Source: Bugula neritina
Lineage: Eukaryota; Bryozoa; Gymnolaemata; Cheilostomatida; Bugulidae
Reading direction: 5' to 3'
NCBI GenBank assembly: GCA_964035545.1
Contig: OZ037767.1
Span: 19,415,628-19,479,627 of the forward strand
Length of the DNA: 64,000 nt
Every line of letters begins with the position of its first letter. Within the stretch, counting starts at the first letter, position 1. Of the stretch, positions 28,565 through 41,345 are shown one piece after another. The notes under the pieces are model-generated. The model searched no databases. It saw only the letters and a list, made by a program, of their open reading frames with translations, and had not been told where the DNA came from. The position numbers and the translations under genes were made by a program.

Positions 28565-29300
28565 GCATCAATTAAATGTTGAATTTGACTATGGAACATT
28601 GTCAGGTGATGAAAATCATATGCATAATTATTTAAGTAAGAAATAAACAATAACAATAGAAGAACAAACTGTTATAGATCTGATTCAGCAATAAAAATTT
28701 GAATGTATAAGAGCAAATTATAAACGTACGGTAACTTTTTATATATACCTATGAAGAATAGTGGTTAGATATTTATTATGTGCCTAAAATATTCAATGAT
28801 GAGTCTAATCATTGGGCATGCTTTATATATAATCTATCATATATAGTTTAGAAAGTATAAGAGTAAAATTCATTGTATATATATATATATATGGAGAAAT
28901 AATATTATCTAGGCGTTGCATGGTGAGCATGTAATAATTTAAGTAAGGAGTTAAATTTTGACTAGCTATTTTTTAATCACTATCAAGGAACTAATACAGT
29001 ATCAATCGCTATATTAGTTTATTTACATAAAAGCGTGACGCTATGAATTCCTGTAATTCAATTCACCGATCATAAAGAGTAGAAAAAGTTTATAAGAGTA
29101 TGACATTCCACGCCTTTTGCACTTTTGTTATTTCAAAAGCTTCCTGGTTACAACTACATACAAAAAGCTGAGTCAGTCACTTGGAATCATATTTTCAAAA
29201 GCAAGCTATAACGTACAGTATATAGGTAGCAGCATTATAAACTATTAGGCTTGATTGTGGTTTACTGCATATGACCTTATATTTAGTCTCAAGTTTCAAA

Positions 29301-30385
29301 ATGAATGTTAAATGGCTGTTATGCTTCATCTTTTTTTCTTTCTGCTATGCAAATTTGAAAAACGTAAGTTTTTGACTTTTGATTAATTTACATTTTAGAC
29401 TTTCAATTCTGTTATAATGTAAGCAAATTTAGAATATCATACACGGTATTTGCATTTTTGTATTCTTTGACATCATGCTTGCTAATAGTATAGAAGTCTA
29501 CTGTAACCTATAGACAAATTACTGTGTAGCCTACCATAGATACTTTACCGTATAGGCATAATAATGTTTAGGTATATTACTGTATATACATTGTAGGTAT
29601 ATTACTGTATATAGGTATATTACTGCATAGGCCTATTACTGTATAGGTATATATTACTGTACGTATAAGCATATGCTACTGCATGTACAAGCATAATTAT
29701 TACTGTGTAGGCATTAGTAATATATTTATGATAAAATGAATTTTCTTAGGTTTCTAAACAACCAAGGTTCTTAGCAACTAGAATCAAAGCAAGTAATGCA
29801 AAGCAGGGAGGTGCTGTGAAAGTACCGTCTTCCCAGAAGCACAAGTTAGAGAAACAACAAACTGAGTCTAAGAGAGTAGCAAACACTGCAACTAAACTAT
29901 CTGACTCAAAAGAATCTGTTTCTCAACAACATGGTCCTCATTCAAAACCACAAAGCAAAAATTTTAACAACAAAAATAGTAAGTATTTTCATGTTACTCA
30001 TATAATTACGATATACCCTATATATCTTTATTTGAAAATTATTTACAAATAATGCTTTTGTTGAAAAAATATCTGTTCAGGTTGTGCAAATACTAATTTT
30101 TTTATAGATCTACTTATAATGTTAAGAGGTTTTAGATTACTTAAAAAAACTAATAAATAATAAACAAATTATTTTAATAATTTTACTTATAATGTTTACT
30201 CTAATTACTCTGCAAAAATATATTTGGTTATAATTATAATGAAAATTTTAAAATCGTGTAATTATGACATGTATTATAATCCAGGTGCTGCATGATTGGT
30301 ATAAAAATGTGTTGAAATTAAAAATATGATTTTTATTGTAGATTCAACAGCGAAGTCATTTGTTGGCAATCCACCAATTGGATGA
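29301..30385 (+). CDS. Putative amidated-peptide precursor, duplicate of the 21667 gene
   Basis: The product is 111 aa with exons 29301-29363, 29750-29978 and 30342-30385, each exactly as long as in the 21667 gene. The signal peptide and the C-terminal S-T-A-K-S-F-V-G-N-P-P-I-G plus stop are unchanged. I count five amino-acid changes, all in the hydrophilic middle (Pro to Ser twice, Arg to His, Leu to Pro, Arg to Lys). The conserved ends with a drifting middle suggest that both copies are or were functional. TATAAA at 29236-29241 and AATAAA at 30461-30466 are kept. Confidence 0.8.
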
Positions 30386-32203
30386 GAAGTAAAGATGGTC
30401 ATGTCAGAAATTAAGGACGTGTAACATGAGATTATTTTTTTGTTTTTTTTGATGCTGAAAAATAAACTGTAACAATAGCGTTGGTAATCACCAAAGACAT
30501 GTAGTATATCATTTATATTCACTTCATTGCACCAAATTTTTACTTAAATTTAATAATTATGCCACCTCAACATTATTATTTTACAAATTTTACCTATTTT
30601 AATAATTAAAAAATTCAGCTTGTGCAGCTAACAAATTATTGTGTTTGTAGACCATTGAAATTATACAGTTATAGCAAATAATAAATAGTTAAATATTAGT
30701 AAGCATAAAAGCACAATACCAGAAACTTAACTGGCTTTAAATTTGCTTTTCAAAGTAAAAAGACAAAAATAAACCAACTACCTATATATGATAAAATTTG
30801 ACATATAACAAGGGACCATTACAGAAATGTATGCTATTGGATGTCCTAACTGTGTCAGCACGAATGCTGGTTGCTGATGCACAGATGCAGGATACAACTC
30901 AACTTTTTGCTTATAATGCCAAGAGTCTATATTTCATATAATATTTTAACAATTGTTTGGGCAATACATTATAAGTTGTCTGTATCTTTTAACAAGAGGA
31001 AAACTAGAACAACAAATGATCACAGCCAACTTTCCTCTTTCATTTCCTGAGCTGTACTAATTCATAAAACAACAAAAAGCTACTAGTAAAAAGCTATTGC
31101 AAAGGCTTTCACAAAAAAGCTTTCATCAAACATTATTTTACTAAAACCTAGAGAAAAAAACTCCTGTAATATACTAACACTCCACTATCTTACCAGATAG
31201 AGAATTAGGACTCTGGTTGAACACGCAGCGTGATAAAATAGCTGTATTACTCCAGCTAGATGTTATTGTGTCGCAACATTGGAGATACGCCTGAGGTTTG
31301 CTTAGGGTTTTGCTGTGTTAAACTAAAATTAGCACTGAACTATAAATAGCTTCATGTGTACTCAGGTTACCAGCTGGTGAATTGAACATATTCAAGTTTT
31401 AAAAAAACGTTTCCAGAAGCATATATGTAAAATATTTCTTTATGAATATACAGCATGCAAGGTATTTACTCTGGGAGTCATGATGAACCAGTGTAGGAGG
31501 GAAAAGAACAAAAACTTTTATGTCAACATATAGCACAGCTGCAAATCAAAAGCTGGTTTGGTTCAATACATAGTGAACAACTAAATGTGTATTCACTATA
31601 TTATTACAATTCAATGCATTCATTACATTAAGGAAGAACCGTAGACATTGAAATCCTACCCTACAAATTTTTGCTGCAGCAAACCACTTAAATCCTAGGA
31701 GTATTCAAAAATACAAACAATTTGCACAATAGCCCATTGACTAGTGCCAAAAATAACTTGTTGTTTACTTAAATTGAACAATCTACATGTTTCAGACAAA
31801 TTCCTTTCTAAATTAACAGCCACTGCAAAAAGACTAGTTCCTTATAGAATATCCTCAACTTCAGAATGCAAAGGGAGAATTATTGTCTCCAGTTTAGTCT
31901 ATAACTAATGCTCAACAAAGCGAATAAAAACACAGGTGTTGAGGAAAATCTGATGCAATAAAAGATAGAGTTGCATGAAAAAAATACTTAAAAGGTTTGT
32001 TACTATTAAAAAATTAACTTATTTATTAATTTGTTGCATGCCATTCTTTGCAAGTATGAATGCAAAACTCTATTAATCTTAAAAAAAATTGATAAAGTAA
32101 CATCGCCAATAACAATAGTTCTTGATTTATGATAATTGATGTGCAATACAAACATTTTACAATCTACATAATATATCATCTTAATTTCTTGTACTTAATG
32201 AAT

Positions 32204-32206
<3 letters not shown>

Positions 32207-32275
<69 letters not shown>
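32207..32275. repeat. (TA)n array at the right edge of copy 2
   Basis: A TA run that replaces the 5' part of the first hammerhead of the plus-strand array. Confidence 0.9.
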
Positions 32276-32278
<3 letters not shown>

Positions 32279-32299
32279 GAAACAGCTGCTGTCCACAGA
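32279..32299 (+). ncRNA. Hammerhead ribozyme, 3' half
   Basis: GAAACAGCTGCTGTC|CACAGA is intact, with the cut after 32293. The CTGATGA and stem II part is missing and replaced by (TA)n. On its own it cannot cleave in cis. Confidence 0.8.
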
Positions 32300-32301
32300 T
32301 T

Positions 32302-32425
<124 letters not shown>

Positions 32426-32544
32426 TCCGAGGTGACCCTTTGAGTCACTTGAGCACTCTGGCTTGGGTTTACACACTTTTTAAATATGCTTTAGTAAAAC
32501 TATAAGTTTCTACTATTGCGAAGGTGTGGGCCATGGTACTCTGT

Positions 32545-32591
32545 TCTGTGCTGATGAGGGGACAAACCCCGAAACAGCTGCTGTCCACAGA
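32545..32591 (+). ncRNA. Hammerhead ribozyme, complete core
   Basis: Stem I is TCTGTG (32545-32550) with CACAGA (32586-32591). CTGATGA is 32551-32557; stem II is GGGG 32558-32561 with CCCC 32567-32570 and loop ACAAA; GAA is 32571-32573; stem III is ACAG 32574-32577 with CTGT 32581-32584 and loop CTG; C17 is 32585, so cleavage falls between 32585 and 32586. All core residues of the hammerhead fold are present. Confidence 0.94.
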
Positions 32592-32819
32592 ATGAGATAT
32601 TATGCTCTCATTTAATGCTCAGCAATGACATTAAAATATGATTGAGCACTCTCACCATAGTCACAAACTCAAGCTGCTAGCATTTAGCTATGCTCGTGAC
32701 TCTTAGGTGACCCCTAGAGTCAATTAGGCACTCTGGCTTGGGTTTACACACCTTTTAAATATGCTTTAGTAAAACTATAAGCTTCTACTATTGCGAAAGT
32801 GTGGGCCATAGTACTCTGT

Positions 32820-32843
32820 TCTGTGCTGATGAGGGGATAAACC

Positions 32844-32845
<2 letters not shown>
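32820..32845 (+). ncRNA. Hammerhead ribozyme, 5' half
   Basis: TCTGTG, CTGATGA and GGGG with loop ATAAA then CCCT are present. The GAAAC, stem III and cleavage triplet are gone, replaced by ATATAT. Confidence 0.8.

Positions 32846-32847
<2 letters not shown>

Positions 32848-32888
<41 letters not shown>
32848..32888. repeat. (TA)n array
   Basis: TA run that ends the retrozyme cluster; unique sequence follows. Confidence 0.85.
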
Positions 32889-32894
<6 letters not shown>

Positions 32895-33333
32895 GATGTA
32901 TACAATGTGAAGTAAGTAGAAAACAACTGCAGTTCTATTATTAGATGTAATAATTGCAATTATATAGATTCCTTTAACAACATAAATTCGATTTCCAAGA
33001 AATTAGACGGAAATAATAATCTGCTTCATTGGACTTTGATAAAAAAGGCCATTGTATGCAATATGTAAATGTATGAATAGCTGTACAGTCATAATGGGTT
33101 CATTCTGCGTAATATAGCAACCAGTAAAGTATATAGGTCACGCAATACCTGTCTTACTACGGATATTAATCACTTCGGCTCTCATGCATGGTATGCATTG
33201 AAACAACTTCATTATTTTACAGTTTAGTTGCGCTGTACTTGCATGCCACATATTATACTGAAGTGGACTGATTGAATGAATAATTCATCTTTCTTTTAAA
33301 AATGTTGCTATAACTTTAAAGTTTTCTCAGTTT
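32889..33333. other. Upstream region of the 33401 gene
   Basis: No exon is seen. Candidate TATA elements for the gene are TATAAAT at 33334-33340 and TATAAA at 33355-33360. Confidence 0.45.
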
Positions 33334-33400
33334 TATAAATGAATGCTTCTCTTCTATAAACTCTCATTTACAAAATAGTAATTTATCATTCAGTTTCAAG

Positions 33401-36062
33401 ATGAAGACTACAATACTCTGGTCCCTCTTACTCCCTTTACATCTTCTAATGTTGTCTTACGTTGGATCACAAGATTCGGTAAGTTGTAGCTCGTTCCTAT
33501 CTTCTATTTTCTACACACTAAGTAGTAAAATCTTGTGTTAACTGGCTTACTGTATTGAACATACATAATTTTTTATCGGTGTCCAGTAAAATTGGCATAG
33601 GTAAAAATGTCACAAATGGAAAAATAGGTAAAATTGGCACATTGGTACTATTGAGGTTTGAGGGTGGGGGTTTGGGTGAGAAAGTTTGTTTGGGGGTTTG
33701 AGTGTGGATGTTTAGGGTGGGGAGTTTGGCTTTAGGGGTTGGAATGGGGAGTTCAGGAATTGGGGGTTTGGGGTTAAATAGATATGGGCAAATATAAAAT
33801 CAGTGTGTCGTTATTACCTGTGTCATTTTTACCTAAAATCATTATTATCAAGTTTTTTGAAGCAAACCCTGCTATCTAGTTGCTTTAGAATTGCATTGCA
33901 TAACTTAAAACAAAGTATAACTAAGTATTAGTGCTGGTTAGTAGGTGGGTAATGGATATATATTTTACAATGAACTATGTAAGCTTAGCTATAATATAAG
34001 CATCTGTATGTTCTCTGTTATATGATGTAGGATCCAGTTGTAGCCACTCTAAACTTGGATATGGGTAAACTTATACCTCAGCTGCTATCCCAGGTAAGCT
34101 CCACAAGTATGCTGTAGTGACAGCATCTTTTGAAAATATGTCAATGATATAATTGAGTTTATAAGTCAAATACGTATCAATAGTACTATACTTATGTAAT
34201 GTCTTTTAAAGAGATGTAAGTGGCGTAGAGAGACAATGTTTTGCTCTTAATGGTGAAAGCTTATTTATAAGTATGATCTGTTTAAAAACCTGTAGTTATA
34301 GTAGGATTATGAGAGAAAGGTTTTATTGTGTAAAGAGTAAGTTAGAGCTATCTTTTGAGTAGTACAGGGAGAATGAAATCATTAAATACAAAAAACATTA
34401 GCTATTTATTTAACTGAATGCTTTACCTAGCTTTTTCTCTGACAATGCTATGATAAGACAACTCTGTGAATTAAATTTAAAATATGTCTATACATCATAC
34501 CGATGTATAGCTCATTGCAAATCTATAGTTGAACCTATAAATTTTGTAAGTTGAAGGGTTCATTATTGTTTGGTTAGCTATAAACTAACTTTGTTATGAG
34601 ATAAAATTAGACACCATGTTATAGCGGATACGCATTGTTCTGAAACTAGCATTATTATGGCAGCTATATTCTAGAAAAGGACGTTACTGCAAAATACACT
34701 ATTTATTAAGAAAAATTAGTTGCTTTTTAATGCAGAATAGAGGTATCCTAATGAATTAATTATTATTAACTATATTATTCCTATGATTAGCTTTCTACAA
34801 TCACAAATAGTAAGTCATATTATAACTGTCAATTAAAGGGTTCGGTTTGAAAAATGATTGCCCTAGCATACTAATTTCGCAGCAATCTCAATACTTATAG
34901 GAGCTTGATACATTATAAAACTTCTATCTGCATGTATAGTAGTTAAGACTACTAATTCTTTGGTTAGAAAAGAAACTGATATACTTTTTGCCAGATGAAA
35001 TGCTTTATTAAAACCACAGATAAAAAGATAGTTGCTTAGAATGGAACATCTAGAGCATATAGAAACTCTAAAATATTGACACCTACAGTCACCCAATTTT
35101 GGCTTTAATAACTGAATTAAAAACATTACAGTTGCATGGAAGGCAAAGCAAAACAACCAATTTGTCTAGCATGTGTTAAAGATGTTACTAAGGATATTTA
35201 AAGTGTTTGTATATACTATTTTAAGCTGGTGTTAGAATCTAACTTATTTTCTAATATGTATTCTTCAAGCCAAACTCTTGAACCTAATAGCTTGGTTTAT
35301 TTCTAAAAAGGTTTTAAAGAACTCCGGGACATTAGAAGTGAAAATTAAAGCCAGTGACTTCCAGGTGAAAGATGAGAATGTCGAAGCTCCAAAACCATCA
35401 CCTCCACCTCCACCACAGCCTAAACCAACCATACCTTCAACTTCTGTACCAAAACCTTTCCCTTCTGTACTAAAACCTTCACCTTCTATACCAAAGCCTC
35501 CACCCTCTGTACTAAAACTTCCACCTTCAGTACCAAAACCGCCACCTCCTGGATTGAAAACTGGAAACCCAAGCAGTACTGGAAGTAAAATATGTAAATA
35601 TTTTGGCTTATGATCTTTCAATTCATTGGTATTAGTAAATTTATTTGTCAGCCATTCCGTTGCTTGAATTTTATACTCATAAACGTTTACTGTTTACTCT
35701 GCATAAAATCAACTATAGAAGGCTAGCGCTGCTGTATAAAATGACAATAACAATACGGTAGTTAGTGAGTTAAATTACATTGCCAGCTAATTAAATATGT
35801 ATCTCTAATTTGAATTTGAAAGCAGTTATAAAGAAAACAGCTAGCTTTACTTCAACTACTAGTAATTAAAACACTCCAATATTAACTCTATTGTTGTAAT
35901 TGTGTTGAAACTAAGAGGCTTTGTTGCTTTAACATGATGCTTCTTGTGTCAACAGCTAACTCATTTGTGGGAAATGCACCAATTGGAAAAAGGAATGAAG
36001 ATGATAAGCAGAAGTTGAAAGAGCTGTTGAGCCGATTGAGCGATGACTTGAATTATTTATGA
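33401..36062 (+). CDS. Putative amidated-peptide precursor with a GKR site
   Basis: The product is 176 aa with exons 33401-33478, 34031-34093, 35311-35593 and 35956-36062; phases are 0, 0 and 1. A 24-residue signal peptide ends near V-G-S-Q. Exon 2 is DPVVATLNLDMGKLIPQLLSQ minus small changes from its relatives. Exon 3 opens V-L-K-N-S-G-T-L-E-V-K-I-K-A-S-D-F-Q-V-K and continues as a Pro-rich linker with degenerate P-S-V-P-K-P / P-S-V-L-K-P repeats. Exon 4 encodes S-N-S-F-V-G-N-A-P-I-G-K-R: Gly plus Lys-Arg is the classic amidation and prohormone-convertase site. An acidic, helix-prone C-terminal peptide follows. AATAAA is at 36598-36603. It is the clearest precursor of the five. Confidence 0.88.
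33650..33775. repeat. G-rich minisatellite-like block in intron 1
   Basis: Runs of GGGGGTTTG, GGGTGGGGAGTTTGG and similar recur irregularly on the plus strand, which stands out in AT-rich surroundings and could form a quadruplex in the pre-mRNA. Confidence 0.6.
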
Positions 36063-37554
36063 TTTGTATATTAGATTTACTTGGTTACCACATGTGTGCG
36101 CATGTGTGTGCATGTGTAGCCCAAGCATATATTTAGCATGCGTGTACAATGTTGTGTAATAAGACACTACATGCTGTTTTGTTCTCAGAACTAATATTAC
36201 TATAGTTTTTGAAATATTATCTTTCTAAGCTCAGAAAGATTGCTAAAAATAAGTGTGGAGTATCATATTACCACATCAACAGTATAATCAAGATAATGTA
36301 CTGCTTAACGTGTATGTTTACCTATGGTGATGTGAATGTACATAATCTAGCTATAATGTGACTACATAAATGGGAATCATATTTTATTTCAGTAACTTTA
36401 GATTTGCCTGCTTATGTTGCTACCGTACTAAGACTCAAAAGGATTGGTTTTTTATTTAGGTTTGACTGTAAATGACTAGCAACATGTTATGAAAAGTATA
36501 TATTTAAATATAATGAAGTTTTAGCCAGCTAACCTTCTAAAATGTGATGCTATAATTGAGTAAAATAATTATAATTGTCTTTTATTGTATGTCTAGCAAT
36601 AAAATAATGTATTCAATACTAGCACCACAAAGTACAGTAATTGGCCTATCCATCAATGCTAAATTAAAAATGACTATTGATATAAATCTAATAACAATTG
36701 CACTATAATTAAACTGATGCATAAAACAACAATTTCAATCTCAAATTAGATCTATTTTATACCATATTTCAAAACCAAGTTTTACATTTAAACAATATAG
36801 CAATAAATGAACTACTTAATTTTAGTCATTGGTAAGATATATATATATATACCTGCCAGCAGAATTACAGGCACTTGAGATAAATATCAGCAAAACTATC
36901 TTTTCTGTGCTAAAAAAGTATAAAACTTATGCACAGTAAAGTCGTTAGAAAAAGCTTTAACTTGTTTTATTTTTTAAAAAAGTCTCAAACAAAACATAGC
37001 TTTAAAAAGGATGATATTTTCAAAAACCGTCCTGTGCTTTAATAGTTTTTGTTGCTATAAAATATTATTAATATCTTTGCCTAAGATTAATAGTAAAAAG
37101 GTTATTTGGAAATGCTGCCATGGCTGCCAGATAACAGCTAAGTTTTCAGCACATGTATTATTCTCACACTTGCAGATCAGTGTCACCTAAATATGTCATG
37201 ATCGAGTCGAGTTTTGTGTTGGGTGTAAACGTTCAATGTGCATTATTTACAATATTATAGGAGCCAAACATGAAAAAAGAAATTTAAAGAATAAATCGCA
37301 TCTTTTGCACAGAAGATTATTATCCAATTACCAAACAAAAATAGTATTAGTAGGAGTTGTTTGTACATGAATAAATGAAAAAACAAAGGAACATAATTCC
37401 AATGTAATGGCTTTAGTGGCATATAATCTTATAAGTTGAACTGCTTGTCATATTATTATACTCATTTACAGATGCAAATATATGTTTTATTAAACAATAT
37501 ACAGTACACAAGCATAATATTATAGTAATTGTTACCAACATTTCAGTTATAAGT
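36063..37554. other. 3' flank and intergenic sequence
   Basis: A short GTGTGC repeat lies at 36087-36118 and the likely poly(A) signal at 36598. Nothing else is recognised. Confidence 0.5.
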
Positions 37555-37578
37555 TATATATATATATATATATATAAT

Positions 37579-37640
<62 letters not shown>
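37555..37640. repeat. (TA)n array
   Basis: A TA run of about 85 bp with two AATA phase breaks. Confidence 0.9.
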
Positions 37641-37649
<9 letters not shown>

Positions 37650-38195
37650 ATGGTTGTATTTATATACATACTTTGTAGCATGAAAAACTCCTGCAACTCA
37701 TCAGGGTAATATAAAGTTGACATCAGACTATTGTTTAGCTAGGCTGTGCTGTAATACAGTGGAAGCTCACGGAGGTCATGTGACTTGACTTTGTGTTAGC
37801 CAATGATAGCTTATAATGCTTATCTCTTGAGTGCCCTAATTATTCTTACAGGTTGTTTATTTGCAAACATTGCAAATATTTAATCTGGCATTTACGTGCT
37901 TTCATAGAAGTATTGCATAGGATCATATATCTGTATCTGATCATTTTGTTGAAATTCAGTCTGAAGTCATATCTTTAAAACTAAGGAGATAGAAAGCAAT
38001 AGACAAAGATGGGAATGATTAGTAGAACATTTCTTGTTTGCAATCACATAAAGTTGTATCATTCTTTGAAAAAGTGCTAGCATGGATTTAAAGAATATTA
38101 AGGGTGCTTTCGGATTCCCTACGCGTAGCCTACTGGGCTCATCGTTGAATTTGCTCACTTTTTCTCCGTCCAGTACGCCCTAAACTGCAGAATTA
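37641..38195. other. Intergenic, nothing recognised
   Basis: No supported feature. Confidence 0.5.
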
Positions 38196-38539
38196 GCCTA
38201 GGGCCACACGGTGCGTGTTTTCGCATGCGAAAATTGAAATCACAAGTAGCAAAGGTGTCCACTGTGCTCGTTGAGAAAACGTTTGCACTTGTCGCTCTGC
38301 ACTTTCAACGCAAGTGCGAATCGTCTCTGTCGTCGTCACCTAATTGGCTGGTAGTTATTCAGCAAGCCCAATTTCTTTATTTTAGTGCTACTTTCCAGTA
38401 AATTGCGTTTTATTGAAAGCGAGTGCGATTTAAAAATGAAAGCTTTATTTATCAAGCATCACTGACGCTACAGTGGACACCTTTGCTACTTGTGATTTCA
38501 ATTTTCGCATGCGAAAATATGCACCGTGTGGCCCTAGGC
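38196..38539. mobile_element. MITE family A, 344 bp, with TTA target duplication
   Basis: It has the same length and the same 70-bp inverted ends as the 26222 copy. TTA stands directly on both sides (38193-38195 and 38540-38542). A 3-bp TTA duplication is the mark of PIF/Harbinger-type transposases, so a non-autonomous member of that group is the best inference. Confidence 0.92.
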
Positions 38540-39690
38540 TTAGTGGTGCCCCCCTCTGGTGTTTTTTTTTTATCGTATTCTTTATATTTGCTATAAAACA
38601 GGCAGACATACTAGTAGACTAAGCTGGTGGGAGACAGTACGTTTGAATTAGCCATTCTATGGAAATGAAGAACAATTAATCCCCTTCTATTGTTATGTAA
38701 ATCAAAGAGATAGCTGTCAATATGGTATGAAGTGTGTAACACTTTATAACATTTTGACACCAGCCTCAGCATGGTATAGTATAATACGCTGAATTGTTAT
38801 CAATTAGTACAAATAGACAAGTGCAAAGTGTTTTGATTTATATTAGTTGTAAATAGCTTAACACCTACCAGTAAAAGGTTTCCATTTTTCTATTCATCGT
38901 TGCACTAATAACTTCAAACAATGGCTTATAACTCATTGTTGAACATGTACTCTAGTATACTCCAGATAAAGCTCCATTATTTTTAGCTTACCCACATCTA
39001 ATAAATCATCACAGCATCACCACTTGCGTCTTTCCATTGCAGCTATGAACTTTGAAAAAATTATAACAAAATAGTTGTTTTTATAACCCAAGATTCTAAC
39101 CTCAGTGCCAACAATTCAAATATTTTTATAACTGCTATTCACTGAAAATAAAATGCTTTTTCCTGCAAATAATTAGCTGATATATCTATCTCAAATACAG
39201 TAATCTATAGATTGTGAAATATTTTATCCCTTTAAAAAACAGGATAGGTTTGGCAAATATAGTTTGGTGCCCCATATAAATTAATGGAAGGGCTTGAAAT
39301 GCTTGTACTGGACTTGCTGACAAACTTGCTGACGTAATGATAATACTACAAACTTGTGCTAACAAACTGCCTGACATTGCTTAAATTCTATACAAGTAAA
39401 GTAACAATAGTCTTTCTTAATTTATGTTTCTAGTTTGTCTATTTAAAAAAGTTTTAAAATATTAAAAGTTGAAATAATCTTTTTCAAAAGCTTAGATTTT
39501 TTTTCGGTCGACTGAGAGTTTTGTTGCTTATACAATTGCAGCACATTTTAATTTCTTTGACTCTCTGTTTAATATGTAAGCAATATGAATGCCTTCAAAG
39601 TTATTTTATGTATTATAGTTTAAATATGTCAGTTAAGCGACTTTCTATTACTGCAATTTATAACAAATTCACTTCAAATAAAAGTTGTTT
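38540..39690. other. Intergenic, nothing recognised
   Basis: A poly(T) run at about 38562 is the only peculiarity. Confidence 0.5.
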
Positions 39691-41345
39691 TACAGGCCTT
39701 CATTCTTGAGTACTACGAAAGGGCATCTGCCCTTAAAATATAACAATCCTAACTCTACCCCAAAAAAAAACAAACTAAGAATTAGAAACCTAAGATAAGC
39801 ATGAATTTGAGCTATGCACAGGAAATGCTGTTATGTTGCTCAAAGTTATATATATTACACACATCCCTTCTCTGTTTAGGGTGCGTAGCATGAGATGTAA
39901 ACATGGAGGTTGCTAGAAATAATATTAGTGTTAATAGCCCCAGTATTATTTATGGTTGGTTTTAGTACTGCATCTGTGGCAGGAAAGGAAACAATTAAAA
40001 ATATTTGGAGATGCTGAGGTGAGCTTCTATTTTTATCCTTCAAAAAATTTAGACACTGTATGGGTGTGAAATGATATTACAATAAAGACTTGAAACTGTT
40101 TTTATACATTAACCAATTCATTGCATTTACGGCTTGCACTAAAACGCACAGTGTATGCTAAGCCAACTATACTTGTAATTGTTTCAATCAAAGGTCATTC
40201 ACATTTTAATGAAACAAAGCTGCATAATACTTGTATATTCTAATCAGTAATTCCATAACTTTTTGAATTACATAGATTTGAGTAGATTCCAACCCTGGAG
40301 GGGGTAGCAAGATATCAAACTGCAAGAGTTTACTTTATCAACGCTTGGCAGCTGCAGGGGAAGATAAGAAGGCATTTTTAAACAAATGAAAAAATCAGTG
40401 TATAAGAAGATCCATTAGCATGTAGCACTAAAGTTTTTTTGTTACTTATATATACAAAACCAAATCACATGGAGCAGCCTAGTAAGCACGGACTCATGAG
40501 TTAGAACCTCACAAAGGCCATCGGTAATGTTAAAAAGAGCATCCAGTCATAATTGCTCCTGTGCCACTTCCTAAACCTGCTTTAACAAAAGCCCCTTTTA
40601 TCAGGAATGGTGACTATAAACTTGCGTGAGTTCTTAAATATGTAACCAAATCACTTACATACTGCATGGAAATTGCACATGATACGGGAGGATCATGAAT
40701 CAGAAAGTAAGCTATTTTCTAAAATTGTAACACTTCATTACAAAAAATAATTTTTGGCTTCTATAGATTTTTAGAAACTTGAGTTTTATAATTTTGGGTA
40801 AAAGTAACATAATATAATAAAAATGGCAATAATTATTGTCCATGAACCTACATTGTACTGCATACATCTACATTGTCCTATACATTATACTTACGTTGCT
40901 TTATACTTAACACTTTCATTGCTTTACATATGTCTGTGTTAAATTATCCATAATTCCACCTACACTATATCTCTATTGAGCTTGTGTCAAAACTTACAGC
41001 TAGAAAGAGTTGCCAAAGTAGGGTAAAAGTTGTGAGTCATTTAAAGTTTAATTCAAACTGAATAAAGGTGAGACTGGGGGCAAAACTAACATGTTGTTTG
41101 ATATATACCTACAGATGCACTTGTTGTTTGCTATAAATATTTGATTTCAGACATAGAATCTGGGCTTCTGCCAGGTTTTGCAACTTCTAACCATTGTTCA
41201 GTCACTAGGAAGGCTTCAAATATGGCAGCTTTTCTTTCCCTGTTATATTTTAGTTAAACAATGGCAATGTGCTGCTATATAGATTACATCATTGTTAAAA
41301 CTAAGGAGTGTATACATGCTTTGCCAATATTTCTATTATTTCAGG
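39691..41345 (+). repeat. Diverged duplication, copy 1
   Basis: Several blocks recur in order at 43185-45085: GAAAGGGCATCTGCCCTTAA (39718), CCAGTATTATTTATGGTTG (39940), GAGGGGGTAGCAAGATATCA (40298) and GCCAGGTTTTGCAACTTCTA (41170). Between blocks the copies differ by many changes, so this is old. It includes a SINE absent from the other copy. Confidence 0.8.
40465..40640 (+). mobile_element. tRNA-derived SINE (family 2)
   Basis: Plus-strand copy: AGTAAGCACGGACTCATGAG, decayed box B (GTTAGAACCTC), CAGTCATAATTGCTCCTGTG, then AGGAATGGTGACTATAAACT and TGCGTGAG at the 3' end. Confidence 0.7.

Larger units (their letters stand above)
25487..32206 (+). repeat. Segmental duplication, copy 2
   Basis: Direct copy of 17989-24553 with the second three-exon peptide gene. 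It differs by the MITE at 26222-26565, a full-length SINE at 27882-28065 and a different block up to about 28560, including (TA)n at 28507-28559. Outside the gene and these elements I see no coding sequence. Confidence 0.9.

Noticed and set aside
34863-35156. A 97-codon minus-strand frame in intron 2 of the 33401 gene
   Set aside because: No splice partners, low-complexity AT-rich codons and no recognisable motif.
35265-35621. A 118-codon minus-strand Gly-rich frame
   Set aside because: It is the antisense shadow of the Pro-rich exon 3 of the 33401 gene.
37683-37712. A further hammerhead (CTGATGAG on minus)
   Set aside because: No GAAAC, stem II pairing or cleavage triplet follows.
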